Positions 50,172 to 61,256 of a stretch of DNA of 64,000 bases are shown here, piece by piece. Under the pieces are notes generated by a model. The model saw only the letters and a program-made list of their open reading frames with translations, was not told the DNA's origin and ran no database searches. This DNA is from Serratia silvae (lineage in GTDB: Bacteria > Pseudomonadota > Gammaproteobacteria > Enterobacterales > Enterobacteriaceae). A program made the position numbers and the translations under genes. The stretch is taken from NCBI RefSeq assembly GCF_023282985.1, contig NZ_JAGQDC010000004.1, forward strand, positions 248,001-312,000. The letters run 5' to 3'. Each line of letters begins with the position of its first letter. Position 1 is the first letter of the stretch.

Positions 50172-51566
50172 CTATGACGACAATGTTCTGATTAAATTGG
50201 AGAAATCTTCTTTGATGTCGTGACTTTCCTCACGCAGCTGCTCGATCTTCCGGCAGGCGTGCAACACCGTAGTATGGTCGCGGCCACCAAACGCATCGCC
50301 GATTTCTGGCAGGCTGTGGTTGGTGAGCTCTTTTGCCAATGCCATCGCCATCTGGCGCGGGCGGGCAACCGAGCGCGAACGCCGTTTAGACAGCAGGTCC
50401 GCGATTTTGATTTTGTAGTACTCGGCCACCGTCTTCTGAATATTGTCGATGGTGACCAGCTTTTCCTGCAACGCCAGCAGATCCCGCAGCGCTTCACGCA
50501 CGAAATCGATGGTGATGGCACGGCCAGTAAAGTTGGCGTTGGCGATCACCCGGTTCAGCGCCCCTTCAAGCTCACGCACGTTGGAACGTAGGCGTTTGGC
50601 GATAAAGAACGCCACTTCGCCTGGCAGACGGATATCGTTCTCATCAGCCTTTTTCATCAGGATCGCCACGCGGGTTTCCAGTTCCGGCGGCTCGATCGCC
50701 ACCGTCAGGCCCCAGCCGAAGCGGGATTTCAAGCGATCCTCCACCCCGTTGATCTCTTTTGGATAGCGATCCGAGGTCAGGATGATCTGTTGATTACCTT
50801 CCAACAGGGCGTTAAAGGTATGGAAGAACTCTTCCTGTGAACGCTCTTTGTTGGCAAAGAATTGAATATCATCGATCAGCAACGCATCCACCGAACGGTA
50901 GTAGCGTTTGAATTCTTCAATGGCGTTATTTTGCAGCGCCTTGACCATGTCCTGCACGAAGCGTTCCGAATGCATATAGACCACTTTGGCATTGGCCTTA
51001 CGCGCCATGATGCCATTGCCTACTGCATGCAACAGGTGCGTTTTACCCAGGCCAGTACCGCCATACAGGAACAGTGGGTTATAAGCGCCCCCTGGATTGT
51101 CTGCCACCTGCCGCGCCGCAGCACGAGCCAGCTGGTTAGACTTACCCTCAACGAAGTTATCGAAGGTGTGCTTGGGGTTGACGTTGGAACGATAGGAAAG
51201 CTCAGGCGGCGGTGCCGCGTTGTCCCAGCTTGGGCGGGACGGTGCAGCCGTGCGCACCACCGGGGCTACCGGAGCGCTGTTGACGCTGGCCATCACAGGC
51301 TGGCTGAGGGTTTGTGTCAGTGGTTTGCTGCCCACCTCAAAACGCAACAGCGGCGCATCCGTACCGCAGAAATCATTCAACAGGCCATTGATATTGTTTA
51401 AGTACTTATCGCGAACCCAATCCAGCACAAAGCGATTGGGCGCATACAGCGCCAGGGTATTGTCACTCAGTTCCGCCTGCAATGGGCGTATCCACATACT
51501 AAATTCTGTGGCAGGTAACTCATCCTGCAATCGGGCAAGACACTGCTGCCAAAGCGAAAGTGACAC
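50172..51566 (-). CDS. dnaA: Chromosomal replication initiator DnaA
   Basis: 464 residues. Domain [21 protein letters not shown], a short variable domain II (about 85-130) and AAA+ domain III with Walker [20 protein letters not shown] and Walker [11 protein letters not shown]. Domain IV carries the DnaA signature ([17 protein letters not shown]). The GTG at 51566 corresponds to the E. coli GTG start and has GGAG upstream; a further GTG at 51578 would add four residues. First gene of dnaA-dnaN-recF-gyrB. Confidence 0.98.
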   Translation of the reverse strand: MSLSLWQQCLARLQDELPATEFSMWIRPLQAELSDNTLALYAPNRFVLDWVRDKYLNNINGLLNDFCGTDAPLLRFEVGSKPLTQTLSQPVMASVNSAPVAPVVRTAAPSRPSWDNAAPPPELSYRSNVNPKHTFDNFVEGKSNQLARAAARQVADNPGGAYNPLFLYGGTGLGKTHLLHAVGNGIMARKANAKVVYMHSERFVQDMVKALQNNAIEEFKRYYRSVDALLIDDIQFFANKERSQEEFFHTFNALLEGNQQIILTSDRYPKEINGVEDRLKSRFGWGLTVAIEPPELETRVAILMKKADENDIRLPGEVAFFIAKRLRSNVRELEGALNRVIANANFTGRAITIDFVREALRDLLALQEKLVTIDNIQKTVAEYYKIKIADLLSKRRSRSVARPRQMAMALAKELTNHSLPEIGDAFGGRDHTTVLHACRKIEQLREESHDIKEDFSNLIRTLSS

Positions 51567-52391
<825 letters not shown>

Positions 52392-52409
52392 TAAAAGCTA
52401 ATCTGCTGA

Positions 52410-52769
52410 GTGGTTAAGCTCGCTTTTCCTAGGGAGTTACGTTTGTTAACTCCCACTCATTTCACTTTCGTCTTCCAGCAGCCACAACGGGCTGGCACGC
52501 CGCAAATCACCATCCTCGGCCGCCTGAACCAGCTGGGGCATCCCCGCATCGGTCTTACCGTCGCTAAAAAACACGTCAAACGCGCGCATGAACGCAACCG
52601 GATCAAACGCCTAACCCGCGAAAGCTTCCGTTTACGTCAGCACGAGCTACCGGCGATGGATTTTGTGGTGGTGGCCAAAAAAGGGATAGCGGATTTGGAT
52701 AACCATGCACTGACGGAAGCTTTGGAAAAATTATGGCGTCGCCATTGTCGCCAGGCTCCCGCATCCTGA
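52410..52769 (+). CDS. rnpA: Ribonuclease P protein component
   Basis: 119 residues, GTG start as in E. coli. N-terminus [23 protein letters not shown] motif region [38 protein letters not shown]. Binds the RNase P RNA to mature tRNA 5' ends. The 3' end overlaps yidD by 37 nt in another frame. Confidence 0.98.
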   Translation: MVKLAFPRELRLLTPTHFTFVFQQPQRAGTPQITILGRLNQLGHPRIGLTVAKKHVKRAHERNRIKRLTRESFRLRQHELPAMDFVVVAKKGIADLDNHALTEALEKLWRRHCRQAPAS

Positions 52770-52990
52770 TCGGGCTGGTTCGGGCGTATCAGCTCGTTCT
52801 CAGCCCGCTGCTTGGGCCACGTTGTCGCTTCCAGCCAACATGTTCTCATTACGCAATTGAGGCATTACGCAGGTTTGGCATGTTAAAAGGCAGTTGGTTG
52901 ACATTGAAACGCGTATTAAAATGCCATCCTTTGAACCCAGGTGGCGATGATCCCGTGCCGCCGAAAATCGACGATAACAGAGAACACTAA
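52733..52990 (+). CDS. yidD: Membrane protein insertion efficiency factor YidD
   Basis: 85 residues, E. coli length. An amphipathic N-terminus ([20 protein letters not shown]) is followed by the conserved Cys-containing [19 protein letters not shown] and [15 protein letters not shown]. Peripheral inner-membrane protein assisting YidC-dependent insertion. It starts inside rnpA and ends 2 nt before yidC. Confidence 0.97.
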   Translation: MASPLSPGSRILIGLVRAYQLVLSPLLGPRCRFQPTCSHYAIEALRRFGMLKGSWLTLKRVLKCHPLNPGGDDPVPPKIDDNREH

Positions 52991-52992
52991 CG

Positions 52993-54633
52993 ATGGATTC
53001 GCAACGCAATCTTCTCCTCATCGCTCTGCTGTTCGTGTCTTTCATGATCTGGCAGGCCTGGCAAGTGGACAACGCTCCGCAACCAGCAGCCACCCAGACC
53101 ACGCAACAGACTGCGAACCCAGCAACCGGTGATGCCGCAAGTTCAGCTGTACCAGGCAGTGGCCAGGGTAAACTGATTACCGTTAACACTGACGTACTGT
53201 CGCTGACCATCAATACCCGTGGTGGCGATATCGAGCAGGCTAAACTGTTGGCCTACCCGGATACCCTGGGTTCATCGACTCCATTTACGCTGCTGGAATC
53301 CACTCCGTCATTCGTTTACCAGGCACAAAGCGGCCTGACCGGCAGAGACGGCCCGGATAACCCGGCCAACGGCGAGCGTCCTCTGTTTGAGACGGCGCAG
53401 GATACCTTCACGCTGGCTGATGGCCAGGATGAACTGCGTATTCCGCTGACCTTTACCGGCAAAGACGGCTCGGTCTTCACCAAGACCTTCGTGCTCAAGC
53501 GTAACCATTATGCCGTTGGCGTGGACTACTCCATCGTCAACAAAAGCGCAACTCCGCTGGAACTGACCCTGTTTGGCCAGTTGAAGCAGACTACCGAATT
53601 GCCTAAGCATCGTGATACCGGCAGCAACAACTTTGCGCTGCACACCTTCCGTGGTGCGGCTTACTCATCCAGCGAAGACAAATACCAAAAGTATGCGTTC
53701 GACAAGGATGAGAACCTGAGCGTCACCACTCAAGGCGGCTGGGTTGCCATGTTGCAACAGTACTTCGCCACCGCGTGGGTGCCGCAGACTCAGGGCAACA
53801 ACACCTTCTATACAGCCAAGCCAGGTACCAACCTGTCTGCCATCGGCTTTAAAGCTGAACCAGTGATTGTACAGCCAGGCGCTGAGAAGCAGCTGAATGC
53901 CACCCTGTGGGTTGGCCCGGAGCTGCAAGATCAGATGGCCCAACTGGCACCGCATCTGGATCTGACCGTCGATTACGGCTGGCTGTGGTTCATCTCCCAA
54001 CCGCTGTTTAAACTGCTGAAGTTCATTCACAGTTTCATCGGCAACTGGGGCTTCTCGATCATCATCATCACCTTCATCGTGCGCGGCATCATGTACCCGC
54101 TGACCAAAGCGCAGTACACCTCGATGGCCAAGATGCGTATGCTGCAACCAAAACTGCAGGCAATGCGTGAACGTATCGGTGATGACAAGCAGCGTATGAG
54201 CCAGGAAATGATGGCGCTGTACAAAGCTGAGAAGGTGAACCCGTTAGGGGGTTGCTTGCCGCTGGTTATCCAGATGCCAATCTTCCTGGCCTTGTACTAC
54301 ATGCTGATGGGCTCGGTTGAGCTGCGTCATGCGCCGTTCATTTTGTGGATCCATGACCTGTCGGCGCAAGACCCGTACTACATCCTGCCAGTGCTGATGG
54401 GTGTGACCATGTACTTCATCCAGAAGATGTCACCAACCACCGTCACTGACCCGATGCAGCAGAAAATCATGACCTTTATGCCGGTGATCTTCACAGTGTT
54501 CTTCCTGTGGTTCCCGTCTGGTCTGGTGCTGTACTATATCGTCAGTAACCTGGTGACCATCGTCCAGCAGCAGCTGATTTACCGCGGGCTGGAAAAACGT
54601 GGTCTGCACAGCCGCGACAAGAAGAAAGTCTAG
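52993..54633 (+). CDS. yidC: Membrane protein insertase YidC
   Basis: 546 residues (E. coli 548). TM1 is at the N-terminus ([20 protein letters not shown]). A large periplasmic beta-sandwich spans about 45-340. The conserved five-TM core ([20 protein letters not shown] with the hydrophilic-groove Arg; [20 protein letters not shown]) ends in a basic tail ([14 protein letters not shown]). Inserts membrane proteins alone or with SecYEG. Third/fourth gene of the rpmH cluster. Confidence 0.99.
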   Translation: MDSQRNLLLIALLFVSFMIWQAWQVDNAPQPAATQTTQQTANPATGDAASSAVPGSGQGKLITVNTDVLSLTINTRGGDIEQAKLLAYPDTLGSSTPFTLLESTPSFVYQAQSGLTGRDGPDNPANGERPLFETAQDTFTLADGQDELRIPLTFTGKDGSVFTKTFVLKRNHYAVGVDYSIVNKSATPLELTLFGQLKQTTELPKHRDTGSNNFALHTFRGAAYSSSEDKYQKYAFDKDENLSVTTQGGWVAMLQQYFATAWVPQTQGNNTFYTAKPGTNLSAIGFKAEPVIVQPGAEKQLNATLWVGPELQDQMAQLAPHLDLTVDYGWLWFISQPLFKLLKFIHSFIGNWGFSIIIITFIVRGIMYPLTKAQYTSMAKMRMLQPKLQAMRERIGDDKQRMSQEMMALYKAEKVNPLGGCLPLVIQMPIFLALYYMLMGSVELRHAPFILWIHDLSAQDPYYILPVLMGVTMYFIQKMSPTTVTDPMQQKIMTFMPVIFTVFFLWFPSGLVLYYIVSNLVTIVQQQLIYRGLEKRGLHSRDKKKV

Positions 54634-54652
54634 TATTGAGTTAGGCAACACC

Positions 54653-54674
54653 CGTAGGGGCTTATGCCCCTACG
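54653..54674 (+). repeat. Small CGTAGGGGC/GCCCCTACG hairpin
   Basis: CGTAGGGGC-ttat-GCCCCTACG, 19 nt after the yidC stop. Belongs to the small hairpin family listed at 20384. Confidence 0.6.
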
Positions 54675-54696
54675 ACACAAGTCACGTTGCCAGTAG

Positions 54697-54720
54697 AGGC
54701 GGTCATTAGACCGCCTTTTT
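54697..54720 (+). terminator. Terminator between yidC and mnmE
   Basis: AGGCGGTC-atta-GACCGCCT followed by TTTT; 26 nt before the mnmE start. It could attenuate transcription into mnmE. Confidence 0.85.
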
Positions 54721-54745
54721 GCATATTGTCAGAGAGATAGCCGCT

Positions 54746-56110
54746 ATGAACACCACCGATACCATCGCTGCTCTTGCTACTCCGCCCGGACGCGGCGGTG
54801 TCGGCATTCTGCGCATTTCAGGCCGCGGAGCCAAAGACGTCGCCATGGCGGTGCTCGGTAAGCTGCCAAAACCGCGTTATGCCGATTACCTGCCGTTCCG
54901 TGATGCCGAAGGCAGCACGCTGGATCAGGGGATAGCACTGTGGTTCCCCGGCCCCAATTCCTTTACCGGTGAGGACGTGCTGGAACTGCAGGGCCACGGT
55001 GGGCCAGTGATCCTCGATCTGCTGCTCAAACGCGTGTTGGCGCTGCCAGACATGCGGATTGCCTGCCCTGGGGAGTTCTCGGAGCGCGCTTTCCTCAATG
55101 ACAAGCTGGATCTGGCCCAGGCCGAAGCCATTGCCGATCTGATCGATGCCAGTTCCGAACAGGCTGCCCGTTCAGCCATGAACTCGCTGCAAGGCGCTTT
55201 TTCCATCCGCATCCATCAGCTTGTGGAAGCGCTCACTCACCTGCGCATCTATGTAGAAGCGGCAATCGACTTCCCAGATGAGGAGATCGACTTCCTTTCA
55301 GACGGCAAAATCGAAGCCCAACTGAACGGCGTGATGACCGATCTGGACGGCGTGCGGGCCGAGGCGCGTCAAGGCAGCCTGCTGCGTGAAGGGATGAAAG
55401 TGGTGATCGCCGGGCGGCCAAACGCCGGGAAATCCAGCCTGCTCAATGAGTTGGCTGGGCGTGAAGCGGCTATCGTTACCGATATTGCTGGCACCACGCG
55501 CGATGTATTGCGCGAACATATTCATATCGATGGCATGCCACTGCACATTATCGATACCGCCGGGCTGCGGGAAGCCAGCGACGAAGTTGAACGTATCGGC
55601 ATCGAACGTGCCTGGAACGAGATCGAACAGGCAGATCGCGTGCTGTTTATGGTGGATGGCACAACCACCGCCGCCACCGAACCCGCCGAGATCTGGCCAG
55701 AATTTATGGCACGCCTGCCAAGTACCTTACCGATCACCGTAGTGCGCAACAAGGCCGATATCACCGGCGAGCCATTAGGTCTGAGCGAAGTAAATGGTCA
55801 CTCACTTATTCGCCTGTCGGCGCGTACCGGTGAGGGGATCGACCTGCTGCGCGACCATTTGAAGCAGAGCATGGGCTTCACCAGCAATATGGAAGGCGGC
55901 TTCCTGGCCCGCCGCCGTCACTTGCAGGCACTAGAGCTGGCGGCACAGCATCTGGTGCAGGGTAAAGAACAGTTAGTGAGCGCTTACGCGGGGGAGCTGC
56001 TGGCCGAGGAACTGCGGCTGGCACAGCAGGCATTGAGCGAAATCACCGGGGAATTTAGCTCCGATGACTTGCTCGGGCGCATCTTCTCCAGCTTCTGTAT
56101 TGGTAAGTAA
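54746..56110 (+). CDS. mnmE: tRNA modification GTPase MnmE
   Basis: 454 residues, E. coli length. N-terminal folate-binding domain ([20 protein letters not shown]), a helical domain with an inserted G domain (G1 [15 protein letters not shown]2 [11 protein letters not shown]3 DTAGLR, G4 RNKAD) and C-terminal CIGK with the catalytic Cys. With MnmG it makes the 5-carboxymethylaminomethyl group of wobble U34. The start [15 protein letters not shown] at 54746 matches the family; 54719 would start inside the terminator. Confidence 0.99.
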   Translation: MNTTDTIAALATPPGRGGVGILRISGRGAKDVAMAVLGKLPKPRYADYLPFRDAEGSTLDQGIALWFPGPNSFTGEDVLELQGHGGPVILDLLLKRVLALPDMRIACPGEFSERAFLNDKLDLAQAEAIADLIDASSEQAARSAMNSLQGAFSIRIHQLVEALTHLRIYVEAAIDFPDEEIDFLSDGKIEAQLNGVMTDLDGVRAEARQGSLLREGMKVVIAGRPNAGKSSLLNELAGREAAIVTDIAGTTRDVLREHIHIDGMPLHIIDTAGLREASDEVERIGIERAWNEIEQADRVLFMVDGTTTAATEPAEIWPEFMARLPSTLPITVVRNKADITGEPLGLSEVNGHSLIRLSARTGEGIDLLRDHLKQSMGFTSNMEGGFLARRRHLQALELAAQHLVQGKEQLVSAYAGELLAEELRLAQQALSEITGEFSSDDLLGRIFSSFCIGK

Positions 56111-56122
56111 CCCAGCGTCCAA

Positions 56123-56160
56123 AGCCAAGCATTAACTCACTGTTAATACTTGGCTTTTTT
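56123..56160 (+). terminator. mnmE terminator
   Basis: A long stem AGCCAAG-c-ATTAAC / GTTAAT-a-CTTGGCT with one mismatch pair and a TCACT loop, followed by T's. Confidence 0.92.
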
Positions 56161-56336
56161 ATGCGCGACAAATCAGCCCCAAGAGCCACCGCACGGCACT
56201 CCGGCTGCGCCGCCATTTTTTCATTCAAGAGAAGAATAATTAAGAAAAGGATTATTCGAATTTTTAATGAAAAATCTTAACGTAATGCTTACTCTAACGT
56301 TCCAGTTTTTCATAAGCCTCGGTCATGGAGTGAACA

Positions 56337-57056
56337 ATGGCTTGTCATTTTATCCGATGGGATACGGTTGCAGAGCATTTACAGACCCAACGGCTATCTA
56401 ACGAGCTGATTGAAAGAACTGCCAGTTTTTCTGTTAAGCGCCGCCGACGTTTTTTGCAAGGCCGTATCCTGTTGGCCGAAATGATATTTTATTTGTATGG
56501 TATCCCGATACTTCCCCCGATTGCTACGGCACCGACCGGACGCCCGTGTTTTGCCGATCATCATTTGCCTGACTTCAGCCTCGCCTATGCAGGCAATACC
56601 ATAGGCGTGCTACTGAGCCTGGAAGGCAAGGTAGGGTTGGATATTGAGGTGATGCGCGCACGGAGCCACAACCTACTGCATCAATACTCCAGCACCACGG
56701 AAAACGCGTGGATTGCGGCACAGCACGACCGCTTGGAAGCCGAAACCCAGCTGTGGAGCATCCGCCAATGCGTGCTGAAACTGGCTGGCTTGGGTAACAG
56801 CGGCCAGGGCTTGCTGAATTTGCACCCTTTTTCGGGCCAATTACGCTGCAACACCCTGCCCAACGTGCACGTCATGAGTGATGCCGGTGAGTATCTCAGC
56901 TGGGCCTGCGCCCATCAGCCTGGCTTGGATCGGCTGATCTGCTGGCAATATGACGAAAGCCAGGGCTTACAGAAATGCGACGAAATTTCACCGCGCAACC
57001 CGCCCCTCTCCACACATTTCTTAAAACTGACCAGCCTCGCTTCTGTTACACGTTGA
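56337..57056 (+). CDS. yieE: Phosphopantetheinyl transferase-like protein YieE
   Basis: 239 residues of the 4'-phosphopantetheinyl transferase superfamily, aligning with E. coli YieE in the same mnmE...chrR position. Motif KVGLDIEVMRARS (about 98-110) keeps the Mg-binding Asp/Glu pair. The second motif, normally W(S/T)xKE(A/S)xxK, reads WSIRQCVLKLAG, so the KE pair is replaced by RQ. Either the enzyme is inactive or it acts differently. GGAG lies 8 nt before the ATG. Partner carrier protein unknown. Confidence 0.83.
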   Translation: MACHFIRWDTVAEHLQTQRLSNELIERTASFSVKRRRRFLQGRILLAEMIFYLYGIPILPPIATAPTGRPCFADHHLPDFSLAYAGNTIGVLLSLEGKVGLDIEVMRARSHNLLHQYSSTTENAWIAAQHDRLEAETQLWSIRQCVLKLAGLGNSGQGLLNLHPFSGQLRCNTLPNVHVMSDAGEYLSWACAHQPGLDRLICWQYDESQGLQKCDEISPRNPPLSTHFLKLTSLASVTR

Positions 57057-57244
57057 AAGCACCGATTTAACGTCTGCCTTCGGGGGAATATACGAAACAA
57101 AACTTTCCTTAACGCATGACTTACTGCTTTGAATTGTAAAAACAGATAAAGACTTAGACTCTACCTAGGATACATCCCCTATTTGCCCTATTATCTGCTG
57201 GTTGTTCTAAGCTGAGTCTGTTCATCAGAAAAGGGAGAATCATA

Positions 57245-57811
57245 ATGTCAGAGCAAGCACTAAAGATCGTTACGCTACTGGGGAGCCTGCGTAAAGGCTC
57301 TTATAACGCCATAGTCGCACGCGCTTTACCTCAGTTAGCTCCTCAGGGTGTCACTATCGAAGCCCTTCCCTCCATCCGCGATATCCCACTTTACGACGCA
57401 GATCTCCAGCAAGAAGAGGCTTTCCCAGCCACGGTAGAAGCCATTGCCGAACAAATCCGCCAGGCTGACGGCGTGATCATCGTAACGCCAGAATATAACT
57501 ACTCTGTGCCAGGCGGCTTGAAAAATGCCATCGACTGGCTGTCCCGTTTGCCTAACCAACCGCTGGCCGGCAAACCGGTGGCGATCCAGACCAGTTCAAT
57601 GGGGCCGATTGGCGGTGCACGTTGCCAATATCACCTGCGGCAGATCCTGGTGTTCCTGGATGCCATGGTGATCAACAAACCTGAGTTTATGGGGGGAGTG
57701 ATACAGAATAAGGTTGATGAGCAAGCAGGTGAACTGGTGGACCAAGGCACGCGGGATTTCCTGACCGGTCAACTGTCCGCATTCAGTGACTATATCCGCC
57801 GTGTAAAATAA
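57245..57811 (+). CDS. chrR: NAD(P)H-dependent FMN reductase ChrR (YieF)
   Basis: 188 residues (E. coli ChrR 188). Flavodoxin-like fold with the FMN phosphate loop LLGSLRKGSYN and PEYNYSVPGGLKNAIDWLSR. It reduces quinones and, in E. coli, chromate, by two-electron transfer that limits redox cycling. AGGGAG precedes the ATG. Its own terminator follows. Conserved position before adeP, though another gene intervenes here. Confidence 0.95.
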   Translation: MSEQALKIVTLLGSLRKGSYNAIVARALPQLAPQGVTIEALPSIRDIPLYDADLQQEEAFPATVEAIAEQIRQADGVIIVTPEYNYSVPGGLKNAIDWLSRLPNQPLAGKPVAIQTSSMGPIGGARCQYHLRQILVFLDAMVINKPEFMGGVIQNKVDEQAGELVDQGTRDFLTGQLSAFSDYIRRVK

Positions 57812-57819
57812 GCTGCCAG

Positions 57820-57858
57820 GCGGCGCGCCGAGATAACACTATCGAAGGCGCCGCTTTT
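57820..57858 (+). terminator. chrR terminator
   Basis: GCGGCGC (57820-57826) and GCGCCGC (57848-57854) with a 21-nt loop, followed by TTTT. Confidence 0.7.
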
Positions 57859-57903
57859 AATCGTTTTCTCATTAATATTATTGAAAAATAAAGTTATAAA
57901 ATT

Positions 57904-58956
57904 ATGCCTTTTTTTATTTTAGCCATATTGTTGGCTTTTTCCACCAGTCCATTGTTTGCCTCACCAATGCTTTATCCTGAGGGAGAAGAGCCACTAGAGC
58001 TGCCTATCCATAGTCCGCTGAGTAAGCCATTGCCCCGCTCAGCCTACAGTCAGGAAGATAAAAAAGCCGGAGCCACCTCGTTATACCTGACGCTGATGCG
58101 TGAAGATGGCCGTAATATCTGGGCCCCCTTTCAACTGGCTGCATCCTCGGCCGAACAGGGCCAGACCGAGCTAGCCGAACGTTATCTGCAACTTAGCGCC
58201 AAGCGAGGATTGTGGTATTACTACAACCTGCTGGAAGATAACGCGTTCAGTAGCATTCAGCAAAGTGACACCTACCGTTCAATTCTGGCAACCACCAAAG
58301 CGCGCTATCAGCAACACGCCGCAAAGTTTGAAGGTAAACCTCACTATGCCGTACCGAGTGGCGAGCCCCCAACCGGAGGCTGGCCAACCATCGTCTACCT
58401 TCATCCCTACGGGAAAGCCGCCACTATCATCCCAGAGGATCGGTTGCTGTTTACCGAGGCCGGGGTCGCCTATATTGAGATAAACGGCACCCAGATGCTG
58501 GAGGAAGGGAGCTTTCGCTGGTCTAACTACAGCTCTACCAGCACCCAGAACGCCATTCAACGCACCCTACAAAGCCTGGGCCCCAAGCTGAAGCTTAATC
58601 CCCAACAGGTTTACCTGACCGCCCGTGGTCAGGGGGCGCTACACGCCGCTAACCTGATGGCCAATTATCCGCAGTTTTATTCCGGAGCACTGCTGATTGC
58701 CCCGAAGGGCCACCTTCCCCCGGCGAAACATTCACTGGCAGAAAATAAACGCATCATGATTGCCTATTATGATCGGCAGAATTTCAACGATCGGGCATTG
58801 GCCCTTAATTTTGCTGACTTGTTCAGATGCAAAAATCAGGTCGAGATTGCCAATTTTGCCGAGGGGGAAGATAGGATAGGTGGCTGGCAGACGCGTTATA
58901 ACCGGCCGCTACGCTGGATAATGGGTAGAGAACAGGATGCCTCACCAGGCGCTTGA
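57904..58956 (+). CDS. Secreted alpha/beta-hydrolase-like protein without the usual nucleophile
   Basis: 350 residues with an N-terminal signal peptide (about 1-20, ending LFAS), so periplasmic or exported. A helical N-terminal part with a Sel1-like stretch (AERYLQLSAKRGLWYYYNLL) precedes an alpha/beta-hydrolase-like domain (GGWPTIVYLHPYGKAAT; VYLTARGQGALHAANLMANY; FYSGALLIAPKGH). The nucleophile elbow GxSxG reads ARGQGALHA: Gln replaces Ser, implying a non-catalytic or altered protein. No good ribosome binding site is visible in the AT-rich leader. E. coli has no gene here; function unknown. Confidence 0.75.
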   Translation: MPFFILAILLAFSTSPLFASPMLYPEGEEPLELPIHSPLSKPLPRSAYSQEDKKAGATSLYLTLMREDGRNIWAPFQLAASSAEQGQTELAERYLQLSAKRGLWYYYNLLEDNAFSSIQQSDTYRSILATTKARYQQHAAKFEGKPHYAVPSGEPPTGGWPTIVYLHPYGKAATIIPEDRLLFTEAGVAYIEINGTQMLEEGSFRWSNYSSTSTQNAIQRTLQSLGPKLKLNPQQVYLTARGQGALHAANLMANYPQFYSGALLIAPKGHLPPAKHSLAENKRIMIAYYDRQNFNDRALALNFADLFRCKNQVEIANFAEGEDRIGGWQTRYNRPLRWIMGREQDASPGA

Positions 58957-58980
58957 GAGTAACAAGGGGCTTGCGCCCCC

Positions 58981-59012
58981 TTCGTTGACGGGCATTAATG
59001 CCCGTCAACGAA
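58981..59012. repeat. 32-bp perfect palindrome overlapping the adeP stop codon
   Basis: TTCGTTGACGGGCATT joined to its exact complement, covering the last five adeP codons and the stop. It is preceded by a GGGG/CCCC hairpin (58964-58982). Probably the shared terminator structure between converging genes. Confidence 0.8.
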
Positions 59013-60332
59013 CACGATTTTCAGCACGAACAGCAGCGCCACCACAATCACGCAAGGGCTAATCTCACGCCAGCGGCCGGTACCCAACTTCATGATGCAG
59101 TAAGAGATAAAGCCCAGGGCAATCCCTTCGGTGATCGAGAAGCTGAAAGGCATCATGGCGGCGGTCACAAAGGCCGGAACCGCTTCGGTCATGTCTTCCC
59201 ACTTCACCCGCGCCAGGCTGGAGGTCATCAGCACCCCCACATAAATCAGCGCGCCCGCAGCTGCATAGGTTGGCACCATTCCCGCTAACGGTGACAGGAA
59301 AATCACCAGCAGGAAGAGAATGCCCGCCACCACGGCGGTCAGGCCAGTACGCCCACCGACGGCCACCCCGGAGGAGCTTTCAATATAGGCGGTAACCGAA
59401 GAGGTGCCTGCAAAAGCACCGGCGACCGAGGTGATGCTGTCCACGTACAGCGCCTGCTTCATACGCGGGAACTTACCGCTTTCATCCGTCAGGCCCGCCT
59501 TGTCGGTCACGCCGATCAGGGTACCCGAGGAGTCAAACAGGTTGACCAGCATAAAGGAGAAGATCACGCCTGCCAGGCCGATATTCAGCGCTCCGGCGAT
59601 ATCCACCTGGCCGACCACGGAGGTGACATCCGGCGGCATGGAAAACACGCCGCCATATTTCACGTCGCCCAATGCCCAACCGATCAGCGTGGTCACCACG
59701 ATAGAAACCAGTACCGCCGCATGAATATTACGCGAAGCCAGCACCGCGATAATAAAGAAGCCCAAGGCTCCCAGCAGCACGCTGTGAGAGGTCAGATTGC
59801 CTACCGCTACCAACGTATCCGGGTTAGCGACCACGATACCGGCATTTTTCAACCCCATCATGGCGATAAACAAGCCGATACCGCTGGTGATGCCCACGCG
59901 CAGGCTCAGCGGGATATTGGCAATCATCCAGTAGCGGATGCGGAAAATAGTCAGCAGCAGGAAACCGATTGCGCCCCAGAAAATAGCGCCCATGCCGACC
60001 TGCCATGAAATACCCATCGCACCGACCACCACAAACGCGAAGAACGCGTTGAGGCCCATCGCCGGAGCCAACGCCACCGGCAGGTTAGCCAGCAAACCCA
60101 TCAGGATACTGCCAAAAGCGGCGATCAGGCAGGTGGTGACAAACACCGCCTGAGTGTCCATGCCCGCCGCGCCCAGGATCTGCGGGTTAACAAACACGAT
60201 ATACACCATGGTTAAAAAGGTGGTGATGCCAGCAATCGTTTCCGTACGTACCGTGGTGCCATGCTGCTTGAGTTTAAACACGCGCTCAAGCAAGCCCTGA
60301 TTGGCATCAAGGCTGAGATCTTGTTTGCTCAT
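58995..60332 (-). CDS. adeP: Adenine permease AdeP (YieG), NCS2/AzgA family
   Basis: 445 residues, the E. coli AdeP length. About 12-14 membrane segments. It begins LERVFKLKQHGTTVRTETIA with AGITTFLTMVYIVFVNPQIL, then ALAPAMGLNAFFAF and the conserved TAYIESSSGVAVGGRTGLTA. High-affinity proton:adenine symporter. No PurR box was recognised upstream. It ends within a perfect palindrome. Conserved chrR-adeP-yieH order. Confidence 0.95.
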   Translation of the reverse strand: MSKQDLSLDANQGLLERVFKLKQHGTTVRTETIAGITTFLTMVYIVFVNPQILGAAGMDTQAVFVTTCLIAAFGSILMGLLANLPVALAPAMGLNAFFAFVVVGAMGISWQVGMGAIFWGAIGFLLLTIFRIRYWMIANIPLSLRVGITSGIGLFIAMMGLKNAGIVVANPDTLVAVGNLTSHSVLLGALGFFIIAVLASRNIHAAVLVSIVVTTLIGWALGDVKYGGVFSMPPDVTSVVGQVDIAGALNIGLAGVIFSFMLVNLFDSSGTLIGVTDKAGLTDESGKFPRMKQALYVDSITSVAGAFAGTSSVTAYIESSSGVAVGGRTGLTAVVAGILFLLVIFLSPLAGMVPTYAAAGALIYVGVLMTSSLARVKWEDMTEAVPAFVTAAMMPFSFSITEGIALGFISYCIMKLGTGRWREISPCVIVVALLFVLKIVFVDGH

Positions 60333-60544
60333 TATAGAATTCCGAAGAGGGATTAGGACTGTCGCTGGCTATCCTATAACAAAAAGCCCGGATTTTGACC
60401 TCGCTCACAGGTTTTTTTCGCCATCTTTACGGCTAAAACTGCCAACAACTTGTATTTATTGAGATTGCTCGCCAAAGAGGGACAATCTGCGGCGATCCGG
60501 TTAAAGTAACAGCAGTCATGACTTAACCGAGGGCGCTTACCCCA

Positions 60545-61210
60545 ATGAATCAGGTTGAATGTGTTTTATTTGATTGCGATGGCACGCTGGTAGACAGCGA
60601 AGTGCTGTGCAGCAAAGCCTATGTACATATGTTTGCCCACTACGGCGTCGAGCTGGCGCTGGAAGAGGCATTTAAAAAGTACAAAGGGATCAAGCTCTAC
60701 GAGATCATTGAGCGGGTTAACGCCGAGCAAGGGGTAAATTTACCCGCCAGCGATCTGGAGCCGATTTTTCGCCAGGAAGTGGCCCGTCTGTTTGATGCCG
60801 AGCTCCAGCCGATTACCGGTGCGCGCGAGCTGCTGGCGCAGATAAATGCCCCTATGTGCACCGTTTCTAACGGCCCGGTGAGCAAAATGCAACATTCTTT
60901 AGGGTTAACCGACATGTTGTCCTATTTTGATGACCGGTTGTTCAGCGGCTACGATATTCAACGCTGGAAACCCGATCCGGCCATCGTATTCCATGCCGCC
61001 CAACAGATGCAGGTGCCCGTAGAGCGCTGTATTTTGGTGGATGATTCTGTTGCCGGTGCACAGGCAGGGATCGCGGCAGGCATTCCCGTGTTCTACTTCT
61101 GTGCCGATCCTCATAATAAACCGATCGATCACCCGTTGGTGACGACGTTTGACGATCTGGCACAGCTGCCTGCGCTGTGGCAACAGCGGGGTTGGCAGCT
61201 TACCCGTTAA
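60545..61210 (+). CDS. yieH: HAD phosphatase YieH (6-phosphogluconate phosphatase)
   Basis: 221 residues, E. coli length. HAD motifs: I LFDCDGTLVDSE, II CTVSNGPVSKM, III Lys in RWKPDPAIVFHAA and IV ILVDDSVAGAQAGIAAG. E. coli YieH dephosphorylates 6-phosphogluconate and related compounds. GAGGG lies somewhat far (12 nt) before the ATG. Divergent from adeP. Confidence 0.94.
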   Translation: MNQVECVLFDCDGTLVDSEVLCSKAYVHMFAHYGVELALEEAFKKYKGIKLYEIIERVNAEQGVNLPASDLEPIFRQEVARLFDAELQPITGARELLAQINAPMCTVSNGPVSKMQHSLGLTDMLSYFDDRLFSGYDIQRWKPDPAIVFHAAQQMQVPVERCILVDDSVAGAQAGIAAGIPVFYFCADPHNKPIDHPLVTTFDDLAQLPALWQQRGWQLTR

Positions 61211-61222
61211 ACCACGTTAATA

Positions 61223-61247
61223 TTCAGCGGGAAAACACCCCGCTGAA
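61223..61247. terminator. Hairpin between convergent yieH and yagU
   Basis: TTCAGCGGG / CCCGCTGAA with a 7-nt loop; no T tract. Position between converging stops suggests bidirectional termination. Confidence 0.6.
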
Positions 61248-61256
61248 CTATATCCA

